The notes below the pieces were generated by a model. It was given only the letters and a program-made list of their open reading frames with translations. It made no database searches and was not told the origin of the DNA. A stretch of DNA of 64,000 nucleotides, from positions 558,001-622,000 of the forward strand of contig JBCAMK010000013.1 of NCBI GenBank assembly GCA_038503065.1. The letters are read 5' to 3'. The position numbers and the translations under genes are program-made. Shown here one piece after another: positions 33,127 to 44,918 of the stretch; within the stretch, counting starts at the first letter, position 1; each line of letters opens with the position of its first letter. The DNA is from Paragyromitra xinjiangensis (lineage: Eukaryota > Ascomycota > Pezizomycetes > Pezizales > Discinaceae).

Positions 33127-34667
33127 ACGCTGGTGCACCACTATTGTGGACTGCTAAGCAAAGTTATAGGAGGTGATGAGAAACTACTGGGAAAGCAGAG
33201 GATGGACATTAATACTGAGGAAAATGGTGGTAATATAACAATATTATTAGCTATGAAACCTTTGGTGTAGCTACGATTGCTGTTACTTTTTTATTTTTCT
33301 CTGTTCAACTTTCGCAACTACCTTTTGTTTAACTTTAAACTGCTTTATTTTCTTCAGTCTTTGCCAACTAGTTTCAATAAGCCATGTTTGTTGTAATAGG
33401 TAAATAGGCCGTAAAACCCGTGCGCAATGGCATCTCGATTCTTAAAACGGTCAAAATGCATGTTCAAAGGCCCAAGGGGATAGATGTTCTAACCCCTAAC
33501 CAAGCTCTAAAGTATAGTAGAGAAAATTGAAATGCCTCAACGAGCCGAGAAAACTCAGCGCGATGGCTCGCCACTTTCGGGCTTCAGGCTTGTATACTTA
33601 GTTGAGCTCTAGTTGATATTTCATAGTTCGCAGAATTCGCTACATGGTCGGCATAAGAGGGACAATCATTTTTTTGGTGTACATAAGTGCTATATATCTG
33701 CCCCACAATTCTCCTGGGCCGAGGTCTCGATCGCTAATAAGTGGACGTGGACACGTAGCGGAGAGCAGCCACGAGCATGAAAAGCTTGCTCAGTCCACAT
33801 AAGAAATTTTCTTAGGTTAGGAAATTCCTTATCATAGCGTTTCACATTATCTTTTCTTATCCAGTTATGACTAAGACGCATGTATATACGTCTGTAGGTA
33901 TCCCAACCCTGACTCATTTATCCCGATTTTCACTTCTACTACTGTTATGAAGGTTTGCAGTAAGGATGGTCAATGTCAGGGGAGCTGGAAATAAACACCC
34001 TAACGTATAAGCTGGCGGAATCTGGTTCACGGTTAGAGAACTAAAAAAATCGTTGGAAATATTTTTATGGAAAACGACTGCATAGCGATTTACACAATAT
34101 TTTCCCCAGATATAGAACCGCATCCTAGTTATATAGATAGATACATACACTGTCATTGGATTACTACTCACATGGTTCTACTTAGAGAAAATGTTAACTC
34201 ATTCGTAAGCATATGAACCAAAAGCACGTGTAGCTATATGCGCACGAATTAGCTCTTCTTGATTCTTGATTCATGTTTCCCTTTACAAAGGGTTTTCCCC
34301 AAAACTTGGGGTGGTTGGTTTAAATTCTCGGACCCACCTTCCCGTCAAAACGCAACCTAAGCACTAGCCTTGGTTTTAGACCTTTTGGGGAAATCGCTAT
34401 ATATTTTGGGTGGTTGACGCGATTTTCCGATTTCAAATACCAAATATTGAGGGGGGTCTAGGCGACTGCAACGTGGGAACGAGACTACCTAAGCACTTCA
34501 TAGCCGGATCCTTTTTTTTTGCAAGTCATGTAATTACCAATCTTGTAATTTTACGAGGATCCAGCAAACCAAAACTTTTATAGGACAAACGCGCAAAAAC
34601 AAAAACATATTTTACATCCTAAAACTACTTACAAAAATATCACAATAAAAAACTATTTAATTACCAT
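33127..34667. other. Intergenic, no gene supported
   Basis: About 1.5 kb between convergent genes (the NACHT gene ending rightward and RPA190 ending leftward). AT-rich, with only scattered short frames. No repeats with clear ends. Confidence 0.4.
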
Positions 34668-37600
34668 TCATGCGCTCGCTGTTAGTCCCCCAACCATAAC
34701 ATCAAAGCTACCGCTTCCCACATTCGACAACTTCCCCAACACGATCCTCGAGCTAGGACTTGTGAGGTCATCGAAATCACCCTCTACAACGGCTTCCGTG
34801 AGGAAGTTGCATGTTGTCTCGAAACTCATCTTGAGGAATGGAGAGGTACTGGTCTTGAGACCTTGACGGTTGAAAGGGGTATAGCCGCCTCCGCGGGTCA
34901 TGATATCGGCAATGAGATTTAGATGGCGAACATCAACGGAGATACCGTGACTGAATTAATAGGGTTAGCTTCATCCTGTATAGGGACTAGTGATTGGATG
35001 AAACTCACCCCCCGAAGACAGCATTCATCTCCTTAACGATGTTATTTCGTGCGGCTTCAACACCATAGTAACGCAGGAACGCAGCAATATCGTTCGACTC
35101 CAGCGTGTTAGGGTCTATGTCGTTTTGTTCGTTCCAAAATGCCTCAAAATTGACACCTTCGACTGCCAATTTCCGCTGTAGTAATCTGTTAGCCCAGCGA
35201 ATATTCCCGAGTGATGTGTGATGAACATACCTTCCCAGCCGCTTGGTCCGCTTTGCTCAATTCCGATGCTGGCACCTTCATAACCGATCCGATTCCAGGT
35301 AACTTGTGAATAATTGTATCTCTACAAACCTTCTCCACAATTCCCAGCATAAGCACCTTCGGTGCTTCCGCCGGATATTCCAAGTCAACCTCAAACCACT
35401 GACCATCCTCTTCGTCGAACTCGAATCGCGATACGTTCTCACTCGTGTGTTTAATGACAATTCTCTTTTTCAGCACAGTCTTCGTCTTCATGATTTTCCC
35501 ACTCGCCTTCTGCTTCCCTTTGGGAGCAGTGTCGTCGCTATTCTCACCACTATCCGCAACATCCTTCATGCTTGCATCCGTTCCCAGCCCTTCGTCTGTA
35601 TCCTCTTCATCCGAAGAATCTTCGCTTTCAGCCTGCGCATTCTTTGCGATCTCCTCTTCCCCGTCGTCTGGGTTCTCATAGCTGACAGCTTCACTCTTCC
35701 TATTCCTCTGCTTCATGTTCGTTGCATCACCATCATCGTCATCTCCGTCGCTCTCTTCATCACTCTCCCCCCGTGCTCTCTCAGTCCTCGCCGCCTCTTC
35801 AATCGTCCCCGCACTCTCACCCACATCCGGCATTGCGTCATCCTTGCCTATCCGCTCTTTACTCTTCGTCCTCTTAGGATTCAACACCTTATTCACCGTG
35901 CGTTCTAGATGCAAAACAAACGATTCCTTCAGCACCTTCGACACCGTTTTCTGCTTGATCGAGTACTCCTCTTCATACTCCTCGCGTGGGAATAAGTCCA
36001 AGCGGATCTTATAGCTCTTATGGTCCTTTGTAAGTTTCTCCTGAATCGTAACCTTCTCAATAACCTCCGAGAGCATGAGCTTGCTGCAGCGCTTCGCGAA
36101 TATCTCAGCTTTACGATCCGAGACCTCGTCGCGAAGTGTCAGTGTCATCGTCGGGGTAGAGATGTTGGCGGAAGCCGTCATGACGATTTCACGTAGACGT
36201 GGGATACCGAGGGTAACGTTCTTAGTTGCGTGACCAGCAAGATGGAAGGTGTTGAGTGTCATCTGCGTTGAGGGTTCTCCGACGGACTGACCAGCGATGA
36301 TTCCTACCGCCTCTCCAGGGTCCACGACGGAGCGTAGGTATTTAAGGTCTACCAAGTTCCTGAACTCGCCTTTTCCGATACCGCGGGAGAGTTCGGTGCC
36401 GACCATATCTCGGGGTGCTTTGAGGTTTATGATTAGGTTGTCTGGGTTTTCTCTCACGTACTAGAAATAGTTAGCGCAATCATAGAAGTAATCCCACTGA
36501 GCACACATACCTTCTCTCTTGCCTCCGCAAAGCTCTCAGAAACACTCCCTACGTATCGGGTCGGGCTGTACTGCGACATAGTAACTTCACTCGCGTTCAA
36601 CTCCCCACGTTTATGATACTTTTTCATCGCTTTCTTCAGCACCTGGTCTGCAACACCGTGATTTAACTTCTTCGCAATAACCGTCAGCTTCTCATCCAGA
36701 TCCTCACTTGCATCAGCAAGCCTCCGCACAACAGACTCCATATTCTGCGCTAAGAACTTAAACTGCTTAAGATGTTTCTGCTTCGCGACATCCAGCGCAT
36801 CCTCACCATATAAGAACTATCCCACCAAAATCAGCACAACCCCCCATAACTTCTCACCCGAAAAAGGATGCCAAAAACAAACCTGCACTAAACTCCCATC
36901 GCTATCCCTCACAGTATTATCATACTGCACCGTGATACCCTCCATTCCCTTAATCAAACATCTTTGCAAGTACCCAGACCTTGACGTCTTCACCGCCGTA
37001 TCAATCAACCCTTCTCTCCCTGCCATACAATGGAAATAATACTCCTGCGGGCGCACTCCGGTCAAAAAGCGATCCGTAATATACCCACCCGCTCTGACAT
37101 CCGTATCATACGGCCTAAAGCACGGCAACGTCTTCCCGCTCACCATAACAGGCACCCTGCTCCCCTCAAGTACCTGCTGACCCAGCAAACACGAAATCTG
37201 ACTCGCATTGACGTCAGACCCTTTAGCACCGGAGACAGTCATAGCCTGGAAATTGTTACGCGGGAACGCCTTAACAAGACCACCAGGCAGTGTAGCGCGA
37301 ATAACGCGAGATGTGAAAGCGGCTGTGGCAGAGTTGGCTTTAAGATCGAGAGTTTTCTGCTTATCTTTATCGCGTAGTACCTCCTCCATGCGAGCATTGA
37401 GTTCTGTCTCCGTGTACTCCTCCTTCTTCAACCCGACGTACTCAACAGATAGATTCTTGCCCACGGTGTCAGATCCACCCAGCGCCTCCCGTCGCTGTCT
37501 TTCTCCCTCTGATGTCAACAGCAGATCGTCCATTCCGCAAGTATGCGCACGCATATGCAAGAACTTCGTCAACAGCCTCCCAAAAATACTCAACAGACTC

Positions 37601-40256
37601 CCGGCAATCGTAGGGCCGTACACCTCATAGACGGAATGGATCAGCCCGAACTCAGTAGGTCCCAACTGGTTCTTATCAAGAATCCCGCTAACGAAGTAAC
37701 CATCGTGAAAGATGACATTCCCTTCCTCGCTCCCTGGATACCACGAATCACCCGGTGTCTTACTCTTGCTGTACAGCGTAATCCCTGCGAAATGCTTCGG
37801 CTTGATATTCTCCAAGATCGTCGTCACAACCTGTTTCCCCGTCCACATAGGTCGCGGCTTCATGATCGCCGGCGGCAGCGTGATGATGCGGGAGCTCTTT
37901 GTGGCAAAGAGAGAGTTGTGCTCGGGGAGTAAACAACTATAGAGTAACTGCTGGTACTCCGCACGAGTAAACATTGTATCGCGGTTTGTCAGCCAGACAC
38001 CCATGACGAGATGGTCCTGGATAAGGCCACGGAGAGGCTTGCCGGCTGTGGAACCAAGATACTGTGAGTCGGTGTTTGCAATCTCCTTGGCTTCTGCTCG
38101 AGCAAGTTCGTTTTGTGGCAGGTGCATGTTCATCTCGTCGCCGTCGAAGTCGGCGTTGTAGGTGTTACAATTAGCGTAGTGCATACGGATTGTGCGTTCC
38201 TTTGGAAGAACCTTCGCAATATGCCCCATGATAGAGGGTTTGTGAAGAGTTGGCTGACGATTCATGAGGACAACGTCACCATCGTGGAGGTGACGGTGGA
38301 CCTTCTTTGGACGGGAATCAGACGCAAGGAGAGCATCAGGGGTGAGTAGGGTCTTCGAGAGCTGTGTTCGTTTTTGACGGCCACTAGGCTCACGGTCACC
38401 TGGAAGTCGCTGAACAGAGCCATTCTCCATCTCGATAGCGACAGCTCCGGGCCAGTGGTCAGGCCCATTGACAACGAGGGTCATAAGCCAGGGTGCGTTA
38501 ATCTCAGTAACAGGCTCCGGGTAGGTTAGTTTCGACGCGAACACGGGAGGCACACCAATCTCGCGGGTTTCAATGTTGGGGTCAGGGGAGATGACAGAGC
38601 GAGCAGCAAAGTTGACGCGCTTGCCCATCATGTTCATCCGGAAGAGACCCTCCTTCTTTTCGAGTTTCTGCTTAATCCCTTCTTCGATTGAGCGCGCAGC
38701 CATGCCGGTGATGGGGGATTTAGAAGAGTCTAGGAAGGTATTGACGTCTTCTTGCAAAGCGACGAAAGACTCAATGAGGCGTCGAACAGATTCGGCGCGG
38801 GATTCGTGGGTGCTGGAGGGGTTGTTGTATAGCTCGTTCCGATCGCGGATGTATAGACAGTCTTGAAGAATTTTGACAAGGTGCTTGTTGACTGCTGCCT
38901 CAGAGACCTCACCACCAGCAAATTGCGGCGGCCGGAATTTGGTGGGTGGAATAGCGATGGCATGTAGGAAGAACATGTCCGGCTTAACAGGCTGGGGATG
39001 TTTTTGTGTTGTGGAACGGGGGGCATAGAGGAGTTGGGTGATTTCTGGCTCATTGCTGAAAAGGCGCACAAGGGTGTTGAGAACCTCGATTGAGGGAAGG
39101 AGACGTCCAGCACCGCCTTTCTTATCAGCGGCTGCTTGAAGAGCGAGCTCGGAGTCGGTGTCTTCTTCTTCCTCTTCTTCCTCTTCCTCTATTTCGACCT
39201 CACCGCCTATACCCTCATCGATCTCCATAACATCACCGTCATGTTTCTTAGTTGGTGGTGGTCCGGGTTTTCTTCTGTCCAGTGCGGCGTTTCGTCGTCG
39301 TAAACCCAGCTGTGAGTTCTGATTGCGCGCCTTGGGGGGAAGCGGTTTCTCGAAAATCTTAGAGAACCCATCAGCACGGAAAGTGGGTGCAATCCTACAC
39401 TCCAGTCAGAAAAACTGCAACCCATGACCAGGACAAGAGCTACATCGTCGATGAGTCTTTCAAGATGAAAAAACTCACGCTTGACAACGATTGCATTTCC
39501 TGGGCTTCATAATATCCGCCAAAAATTCCTTCACAAGCTTCCGTCGCTCCTCCGCCACACTCATGACCTTGGATGAATTCCAATTGCTCGAATTAGCCTT
39601 GCTCCGTCTTATCGCTTTATTTACGAAACGCTCTCTTTTTGCCAAAAATGATTCTAGATCATCTTCGTCGTCCGTCTCGATGTCATCTCCTGGCCCTTCC
39701 TCATCCGCTCCAGCACCTTTAACTTTGCCCGCAGCTCCTGTGGTCTTAGTCTTTATTTGGATATCATCCAATTGCTGTGCCTCCAGTAGCAGTCCATGTT
39801 GAATCAGCTTAAGCTTGCAGACGTAACGATTGACTACGGCCTTAGCCATTCGCAGGTGGAAACAGTAGACACATGTTGATCGCAGTAGCCGGAGCATCTG
39901 GGCGAAGAACAAAGGGTGGTAAACGGGCACTGGGAGCGCAATGTGACCCGTGTGGCCCGGGCAGTACTTGTAATCCAAATGGCAAGTCGAGCATCTAAAA
40001 CGAAATTAACCCCGCAATGCACGAGTATAACTTAATCCAACAGTTGCACATACCGTTGCCTTAGTGTGTCACTTGCACCTAAAGCTGGATCATAAAGTCC
40101 CCCAATAACTGGCACTGGAATTTTTCCCGGTGCAGTGTTTTCGAACGTCACTGGATTGACAATTTGCTTCACAGACACATTCTGGATATCCTCGGTCGAC
40201 AAAAAAGTGAAATCTACAGATGTGACCTCGGAGGCCACAGGGTTCGAGATATTCAT
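34668..40256 (-). CDS. RPA190: RNA polymerase I largest subunit
   Basis: Seven exons (40256-40054, 39994-39479, 39394-36883, 36816-36511, 36460-35231, 35175-35009, 34950-34668) give 1,738 aa; yeast Rpa190 has 1,664. It forms the active centre of Pol I, which makes the 35S pre-rRNA. Visible landmarks: N-terminal zinc-binding [17 protein letters not shown]; Pol I-type acidic insert after it; catalytic [12 protein letters not shown] near residue 655, whose three Asp bind Mg; the trigger-loop region [20 protein letters not shown], then HLAGH near 1,240; a long acidic insert ([14 protein letters not shown]) near 1,420; and the conserved end ([20 protein letters not shown]). All exon phases agree. 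The start is the first ATG giving [11 protein letters not shown], as in the family. Confidence 0.96.
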
Positions 40257-40436
40257 AGTTGACAACTATTTCCACAGTGGGGTGACTAGTAGCTTGCTGC
40301 AGATATCACCCGCTGCAGAGAGGTTTGTCGCGAGGAAATAGAGGCTCAAAAAGTTTTTTCGCGGATTTGAAAAGAGGCCGAGTGAGACATCCGGGTAACG
40401 AGACTATAAATATCCTTGGCACTCTGCTTACGCGAT

Positions 40437-40495
40437 TGTCACGTGGAGGTAATGTCTGTCGTTAAAATAAGGATTGCAATCTGGACTACAGCGTT
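40437..40495 (+). promoter_or_regulatory. Shared upstream element, copy 1 (F-box/ankyrin gene 1)
   Basis: CACGTG at 40,440, then AATAAGGATTGCAATCTGGACT about 25 bases on. The same arrangement precedes the other two F-box/ankyrin paralogues at much shorter distance. Here it is about 830 bases from the ATG, with a TIR element between them. Function is inferred from conservation only. Confidence 0.45.
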
Positions 40496-40520
40496 TTTGA
40501 TATGGTTGGGACGCCCATAG

Positions 40521-41007
40521 ACGGACGACGAACAGGGGTCAGGGTTTAACAAGGACTATGGATACGGGTGTAGGGGAAAGTCTGTCACCAAATAGCAATA
40601 CTAGCGCCGGTTCTTCCCTTCATCCTTAACACTCTGGGGCTCTTCTTTCATTAAGTAGCCCTTAACTTTCTTTATCTCTGAAGCCTCTCTGCTTTCTGTA
40701 AGGTTGCTGTAAAATTTTAAGTCTTGGGTTGAGTTGGCAGTCAAGTTTCGCACTGCCAGCACAGCCACCTTTTCCCCACCCCCGAAGTACTAGCTTTTTG
40801 TACCTCCCTTATCCCATGGTCTGTCAAAGCTGCCCCCCCTGGTGGGAGCTAGATTTTGCTAATTTCCATTTGCTACTTTCTAATTTTACTGCGTTGAGCC
40901 GCCGCCACTTTGGGGGGACAACCTTTTTTAACAGACTGTGGAATAGTCCTATACCCCTCGATACCTACGGTAGTCCTTGCCAAGCCTGACCCCTGTTCGT
41001 CATCCAA
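40521..41007. mobile_element. TIR element inserted upstream of F-box/ankyrin gene 1
   Basis: About 485 bases with 35-base inverted ends. The left end, from 40,523, reads GACGAACAGGGGTCAGG then AAGGACTA. The reverse complement of 40,971-41,005 reads GATGACGAACAGGGGTCAGG then CAAGGACTA. There is no coding capacity inside. The right end carries a duplicated GTTCGTCATCC. No clear target-site duplication. An internal string (GGGTGTAGGGG, then AAGTCTG) resembles the end of the element at 60,495. Confidence 0.65.
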
Positions 41008-41325
41008 AGTGTTCGTCATCCGGCCGTGTAGATGATTTTTCGAGAATTTGGGCTTTTGGTGGGAGCCAAACCAAATGCCATGTCTGATTATTACCTGTTT
41101 AGGTAACTAGCTGGCCTAAATAGGCAGTGCGTAAGCTTATTAATACGCCAAGAAGGTCTCTAGGGACTCTTGGCGTAGCCACAACGGCGTTTGGCAGTTG
41201 AGAGCTGGCTAAATTACCCCTCTCCTCACGAACAAGCCCCCAGTTTCACCGCGACCCAGGAGTGAGTACAGCACGATAACAAACATCAAAAAGCCACGCA
41301 ATAACGGGAAGAAAAGGTCACCGCA

Positions 41326-42195
41326 ATGCCCCTTCTCGACCTCCCTAACGAGCTCATCCTCAATATATTCGAGCACCTCGACTTAGCCTCCTGCTTCCGA
41401 CTCCGCCAAACAAGTCATCGTTTCCACCACTTCACGACCCCAAGAATCCTCGCTTCCGCCGATGCCGGCGTAGAAAAATTGGCAGCAATTTACCTCGCAG
41501 CAACTGACGGCGACGAAGAATTAATCAGAGGTCTTCTGTCAAAAGAACCACATGTTAGTATCGTGGCCGACGGTAACGGGCCACGCCTAGAAGGGGACTC
41601 TCCCTATTTCATCAAGACGCTATTGAGCCAAGGCGCCAAAAGCGAAATCTACGACCCTAGAATTAACCGCCCATTGTTGCACCGGGCAGTTCACGAAGCT
41701 GATGAGGACCTCATACGATTGCTGCTCGAAAGGGGGATCGACACCAAGATACAGTATGATGGTTGTACACTGCTTCGCGCATTAGCAATATCCAACCACG
41801 AAGTCCCCATTAGGGTCGCTAGGATGAGGTTACTGCTGGAGTACGGGGCAGATGCCAGCTGTTTTTGCCAGATTAATCCACATCTCTACCATGCTCCGCA
41901 TGAATCTGACGATATGGTTGGCGTTCTGTTGGAATGTGGAGCCGATTGGTTGATGAGAAAATGCGAATGGTTAATGCACGGATTAGAAGATTTCAGTAGA
42001 AGGGGTAGATTATGGGGCTTTGAAAAGGTTGAAGATCTCCTAGAATCACTAAGAGCACCAGGATGCGGTGGTGCGCAGCCGCTAGATTGGAGAACGGGAT
42101 TAACCAGTGTCCACGAAAATAAATATGCAGGAAAGAGTTTTGAGCAAATCTTTGAAGAGCTTAAGTTAGCTCAGGCGGACTTGCGGGTTTCTTAA
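41326..42195 (+). CDS. F-box/ankyrin protein 1
   Basis: A single exon of 289 aa with no intron. An N-terminal F-box (about residues 3-42: LDLPNELILNIFEHLDLASC, then FRLRQTSHRFHHF) should bind Skp1 and place substrates in an SCF ubiquitin ligase. Four or five degenerate ankyrin repeats follow (AAIYLAATDGDEELIRGLLS, LHRAVHEADEDLIRLLLERG, MRLLLEYGADAS), the likely substrate-binding part. It is the first of three same-strand paralogues (41,326, 43,728 and 44,919). No substrate can be inferred. The start ATG fits because the F-box begins at residue 3. Confidence 0.82.
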   Translation: MPLLDLPNELILNIFEHLDLASCFRLRQTSHRFHHFTTPRILASADAGVEKLAAIYLAATDGDEELIRGLLSKEPHVSIVADGNGPRLEGDSPYFIKTLLSQGAKSEIYDPRINRPLLHRAVHEADEDLIRLLLERGIDTKIQYDGCTLLRALAISNHEVPIRVARMRLLLEYGADASCFCQINPHLYHAPHESDDMVGVLLECGADWLMRKCEWLMHGLEDFSRRGRLWGFEKVEDLLESLRAPGCGGAQPLDWRTGLTSVHENKYAGKSFEQIFEELKLAQADLRVS

Positions 42196-43607
42196 TTTGT
42201 AAAGATCTAAACAATAAACTGGAGACAAAGGTCGTCCAAGTTGGCTTAACCCGTGGGCTATACTGTGTGCGATTCAGTGCGAATCTTAAAAAAAAATATG
42301 GCAACCCATAACTCTCTTTTAGACAATTCCCAGACAACCGTTATGATACCTCTTCCCTAAATATGCTAAGACTTAAAAATATTTGACAGTGAATTTTAGA
42401 CTATAACAGCGCTATTGTGAGCCAGAAACTATTGGATGACCAAAATTACCAGATACACGATAGTACTTGCGCGAGACGAGATTGCGGAACAAGGGTGTAG
42501 ATAACCAGGAAATGGCAGGGGCCAACAGAGCAGGTGATAGTGAGCAACGGACGATTTCTGACCCCCCATTCTATGTCCACCCACCAATATATCGAATAAA
42601 AACAGGCCCAATCCTTCTCATACAGTTTCTAAAATCGCCGACAAGCACACATCACCCCATCGCTAATAGCAACATGCTTTGTATCAGCCTATCGTAGAAC
42701 TGCCATGTACTAGCCGAGAGCTATTAGAGTAACTCCTATTCCTCAACTTAAAGAGCCTAGTCTTCCACCGTCCAGTATTTTTAAAACAGCTTTAGCGAGA
42801 GTGATGAGATAGTCACTAATACCATTCGACGATTTTTAGTTCTTAAGACGGCGCAAAGCCCAAATCCAAAGCTTTCGGGAAAGGTCACACCGGAACCCAT
42901 CAACAAACTCGATAACCCCAAGTTTTTATTTAAGGTAGCACACTAACCCAGCACGATACCTATTGGGGTAGAGCCACCTCAATTCCTGCTTGACACTGAT
43001 TCAATTGGTGGAAATGGTCATTGCCCCTCTTCTAAGCCAGATTGTGCGATACTCTCCATTAGAAAGCCGTCCTAAAGGGCTGATAGAAGCCTTAAAGTAT
43101 TACGAAACTTGGGTACGAACGACGGGATAGTAGACAAGTCTGTCCAGCTTCTTCAAATAGTTTAAGCCCCTATGAAGCTCGAAGTCCGGAATATTCCTCA
43201 TATGCTCGTTCTGCTTCTAGTAGAACATGCAGAAATGACTGAAAAGGCCGTTTTTTTGGCTGGGCGGAACTGCGCATTTTTTCCATCATGACTCTGCAAA
43301 CCCAAGCACTAATTTCACTCACTAAAGAGACTCTTTTTGGCTCAATCTCCCCATTGGCAATACTCCGAGATGGGAAACCCCCCACACTTAATGAAGCTAG
43401 TCCTAGTTTTATCTTGGCTGTTTTGATTTTTCGGATTTGCCTGATATCGCAGTGCAAATTTTAGGTCTTGTCCGCTATACGAAACCAGTCTCAAAAAAGT
43501 GTGGGAAATTGTTAAGCCTCAGAAACTATTTTCTTAATAGATCAATTTAAACTTATTTCAGCCCAGCGCAGGCCAGCCCCTACAACCCTGTACTTCAAAC
43601 AATCATC
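42196..43607. other. Intergenic between F-box/ankyrin genes
   Basis: About 1.4 kb. A minus-strand frame near 43,457-43,170 (GEIEPKRVSLVSEISAWVC) is open for 95 codons but is unrecognised and lacks gene context. A CGCGAGACGAG string near 42,472 also occurs just before gene 2 (43,692), suggesting an older duplicated promoter piece. Confidence 0.35.
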
Positions 43608-43660
43608 ACGTGATGAACAATAATAAGATAAGGATTTCGAACTGGACTGAAGCGGGGCAC
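43608..43660 (+). promoter_or_regulatory. Shared upstream element, copy 2
   Basis: CACGTG at 43,607 followed by ATAAGGATTTCGAACTGGACT, ending about 70 bases before the ATG of the second F-box/ankyrin copy. It matches the elements at 40,437 and 44,811. Confidence 0.45.
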
Positions 43661-43727
43661 TGAAACAATGGATATCAAGCACGACACGTACGCGAGACGA
43701 GACTAATCGAATATCAAGATACCAGCC

Positions 43728-44440
43728 ATGCGGTTCCCAAACGAGATATTCCTAGAGATATTCAAATATCTCGATATCCTCTCCTGCTTCCGCCTTCTCC
43801 CAACAAGCTACTTATTCCGACTTCTCCTAATCCCAACAATCCTCGATTTCAGAAACAAAGATCCGGGACATGCAATAACAGCGCTCTACCTGTCAGCAAC
43901 ATGCGGCGATAAAGAGTTGATGAAATTGGTTTTAATAAAAGGGGTGGAGGCCACAATCACGAATGGAAATAACGCGCTCCAGTCTTCGGGCAAAACCTTC
44001 GATGTCGGTTATGCCGTCCAAGTATTGGTGTACCTAAACCCCAGAAGCGAAATCTGGAGTTCCTGCAGCGAAGTGTCAGCACTTCATTGGGCAGTCATGG
44101 GATACGAAGGAGAGCTCCTGTATCTACTATACAAAAGGGGCCTCAGCGCCAATATGAGGGAGGAGGACGCTATGAGAGCTCTCCATACAGCAGCTTTCGT
44201 GGTGGGGGGAAAGGCCGTTTGGTGTAGCCATGCAGAATAGATGGCGTAGATCTGAAGGTAGGGCAAAGTTGATCGAATCCTTAGACCCATGCAAGCCTGT
44301 GGAGGACCGAACTAGTGTCTGTATTCTAAAAGCAACAGCTGAACGGTAGCTGCAGAACCGTAGTTCCGGAAAAGAGGAGGCATTTAAGGTGTTGCTGCAG
44401 TGGTACACAGTAGTCCTACCATAACTCCACCTCATCCATA
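43728..44440 (+). pseudogene. F-box/ankyrin copy 2, truncated
   Basis: The frame is open for 170 codons: F-box MRFPNEIFLEIFKYLDILSC, then ankyrin segments (ITALYLSATCGDKELMKLVL, LHWAVMGYEGELLYLLYKRG). It then runs into an out-of-frame end and a TAG at 44,238. Downstream, ankyrin-like fragments continue in other frames with stops between them (KEEAFKVLLQW near 44,380). Compared with the 305-residue neighbour it has lost the last ankyrin repeats. A truncated but expressed F-box protein remains possible. Confidence 0.65.
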
Positions 44441-44810
44441 TCCCTGTGGAGATCTAGCAGGTTTTAGGAAAGAATTTCAATGAGAAATCCTGTCAAGAAG
44501 ATCGTATTCTGTATCTTCCTGCAAACTTGGTGGAGATTTTTATTTTTATTGGGTGGAACTATGACAGGGTCTACCGTGCGTGGAAGACAAAATAAGTCCA
44601 GTGTTCCCCCTTTTCCCCTTCAGATCACGGTGGTAAATCTATGCCTCTCTTTTATCGGCTACATAGTATAGATAAGTAATTCACGCGTTAAAAACCGAAG
44701 GACCGATTATAAAACCAAGTATTTTGGAGTCATTCGGTTCACCATTAATTACAAAAATACTCTTTAGAGGTGGACTTATTAGTCTAACAGCCTAAATGCG
44801 ATATCTCCTT

Positions 44811-44872
44811 ACGTGATCACTTGTGAGTGAGGAACTGTGATGAAGCGTCAGAATAAGAGTTGCGATTTGGAC
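44811..44872 (+). promoter_or_regulatory. Shared upstream element, copy 3
   Basis: ACGTGATCAC at 44,811, then AATAAGAGTTGCGATTTGGAC about 40 bases further, ending about 48 bases before the ATG of the third F-box/ankyrin gene. This is the most diverged of the three copies. Confidence 0.4.
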
Positions 44873-44918
44873 CGGGTGGAGCAACTCACTCCACAACGAC
44901 AAACACTACCTACTAGCA

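Noticed and set aside
35306..35908. 200-codon plus-strand frame opposite RPA190
   Set aside because: Shadow of the acidic RPA190 insert; no splice or domain support.
43170..43457. 95-codon minus-strand frame between F-box genes
   Set aside because: Open and not strongly biased, but no recognisable domain, splice signals or promoter context; left as unassigned.
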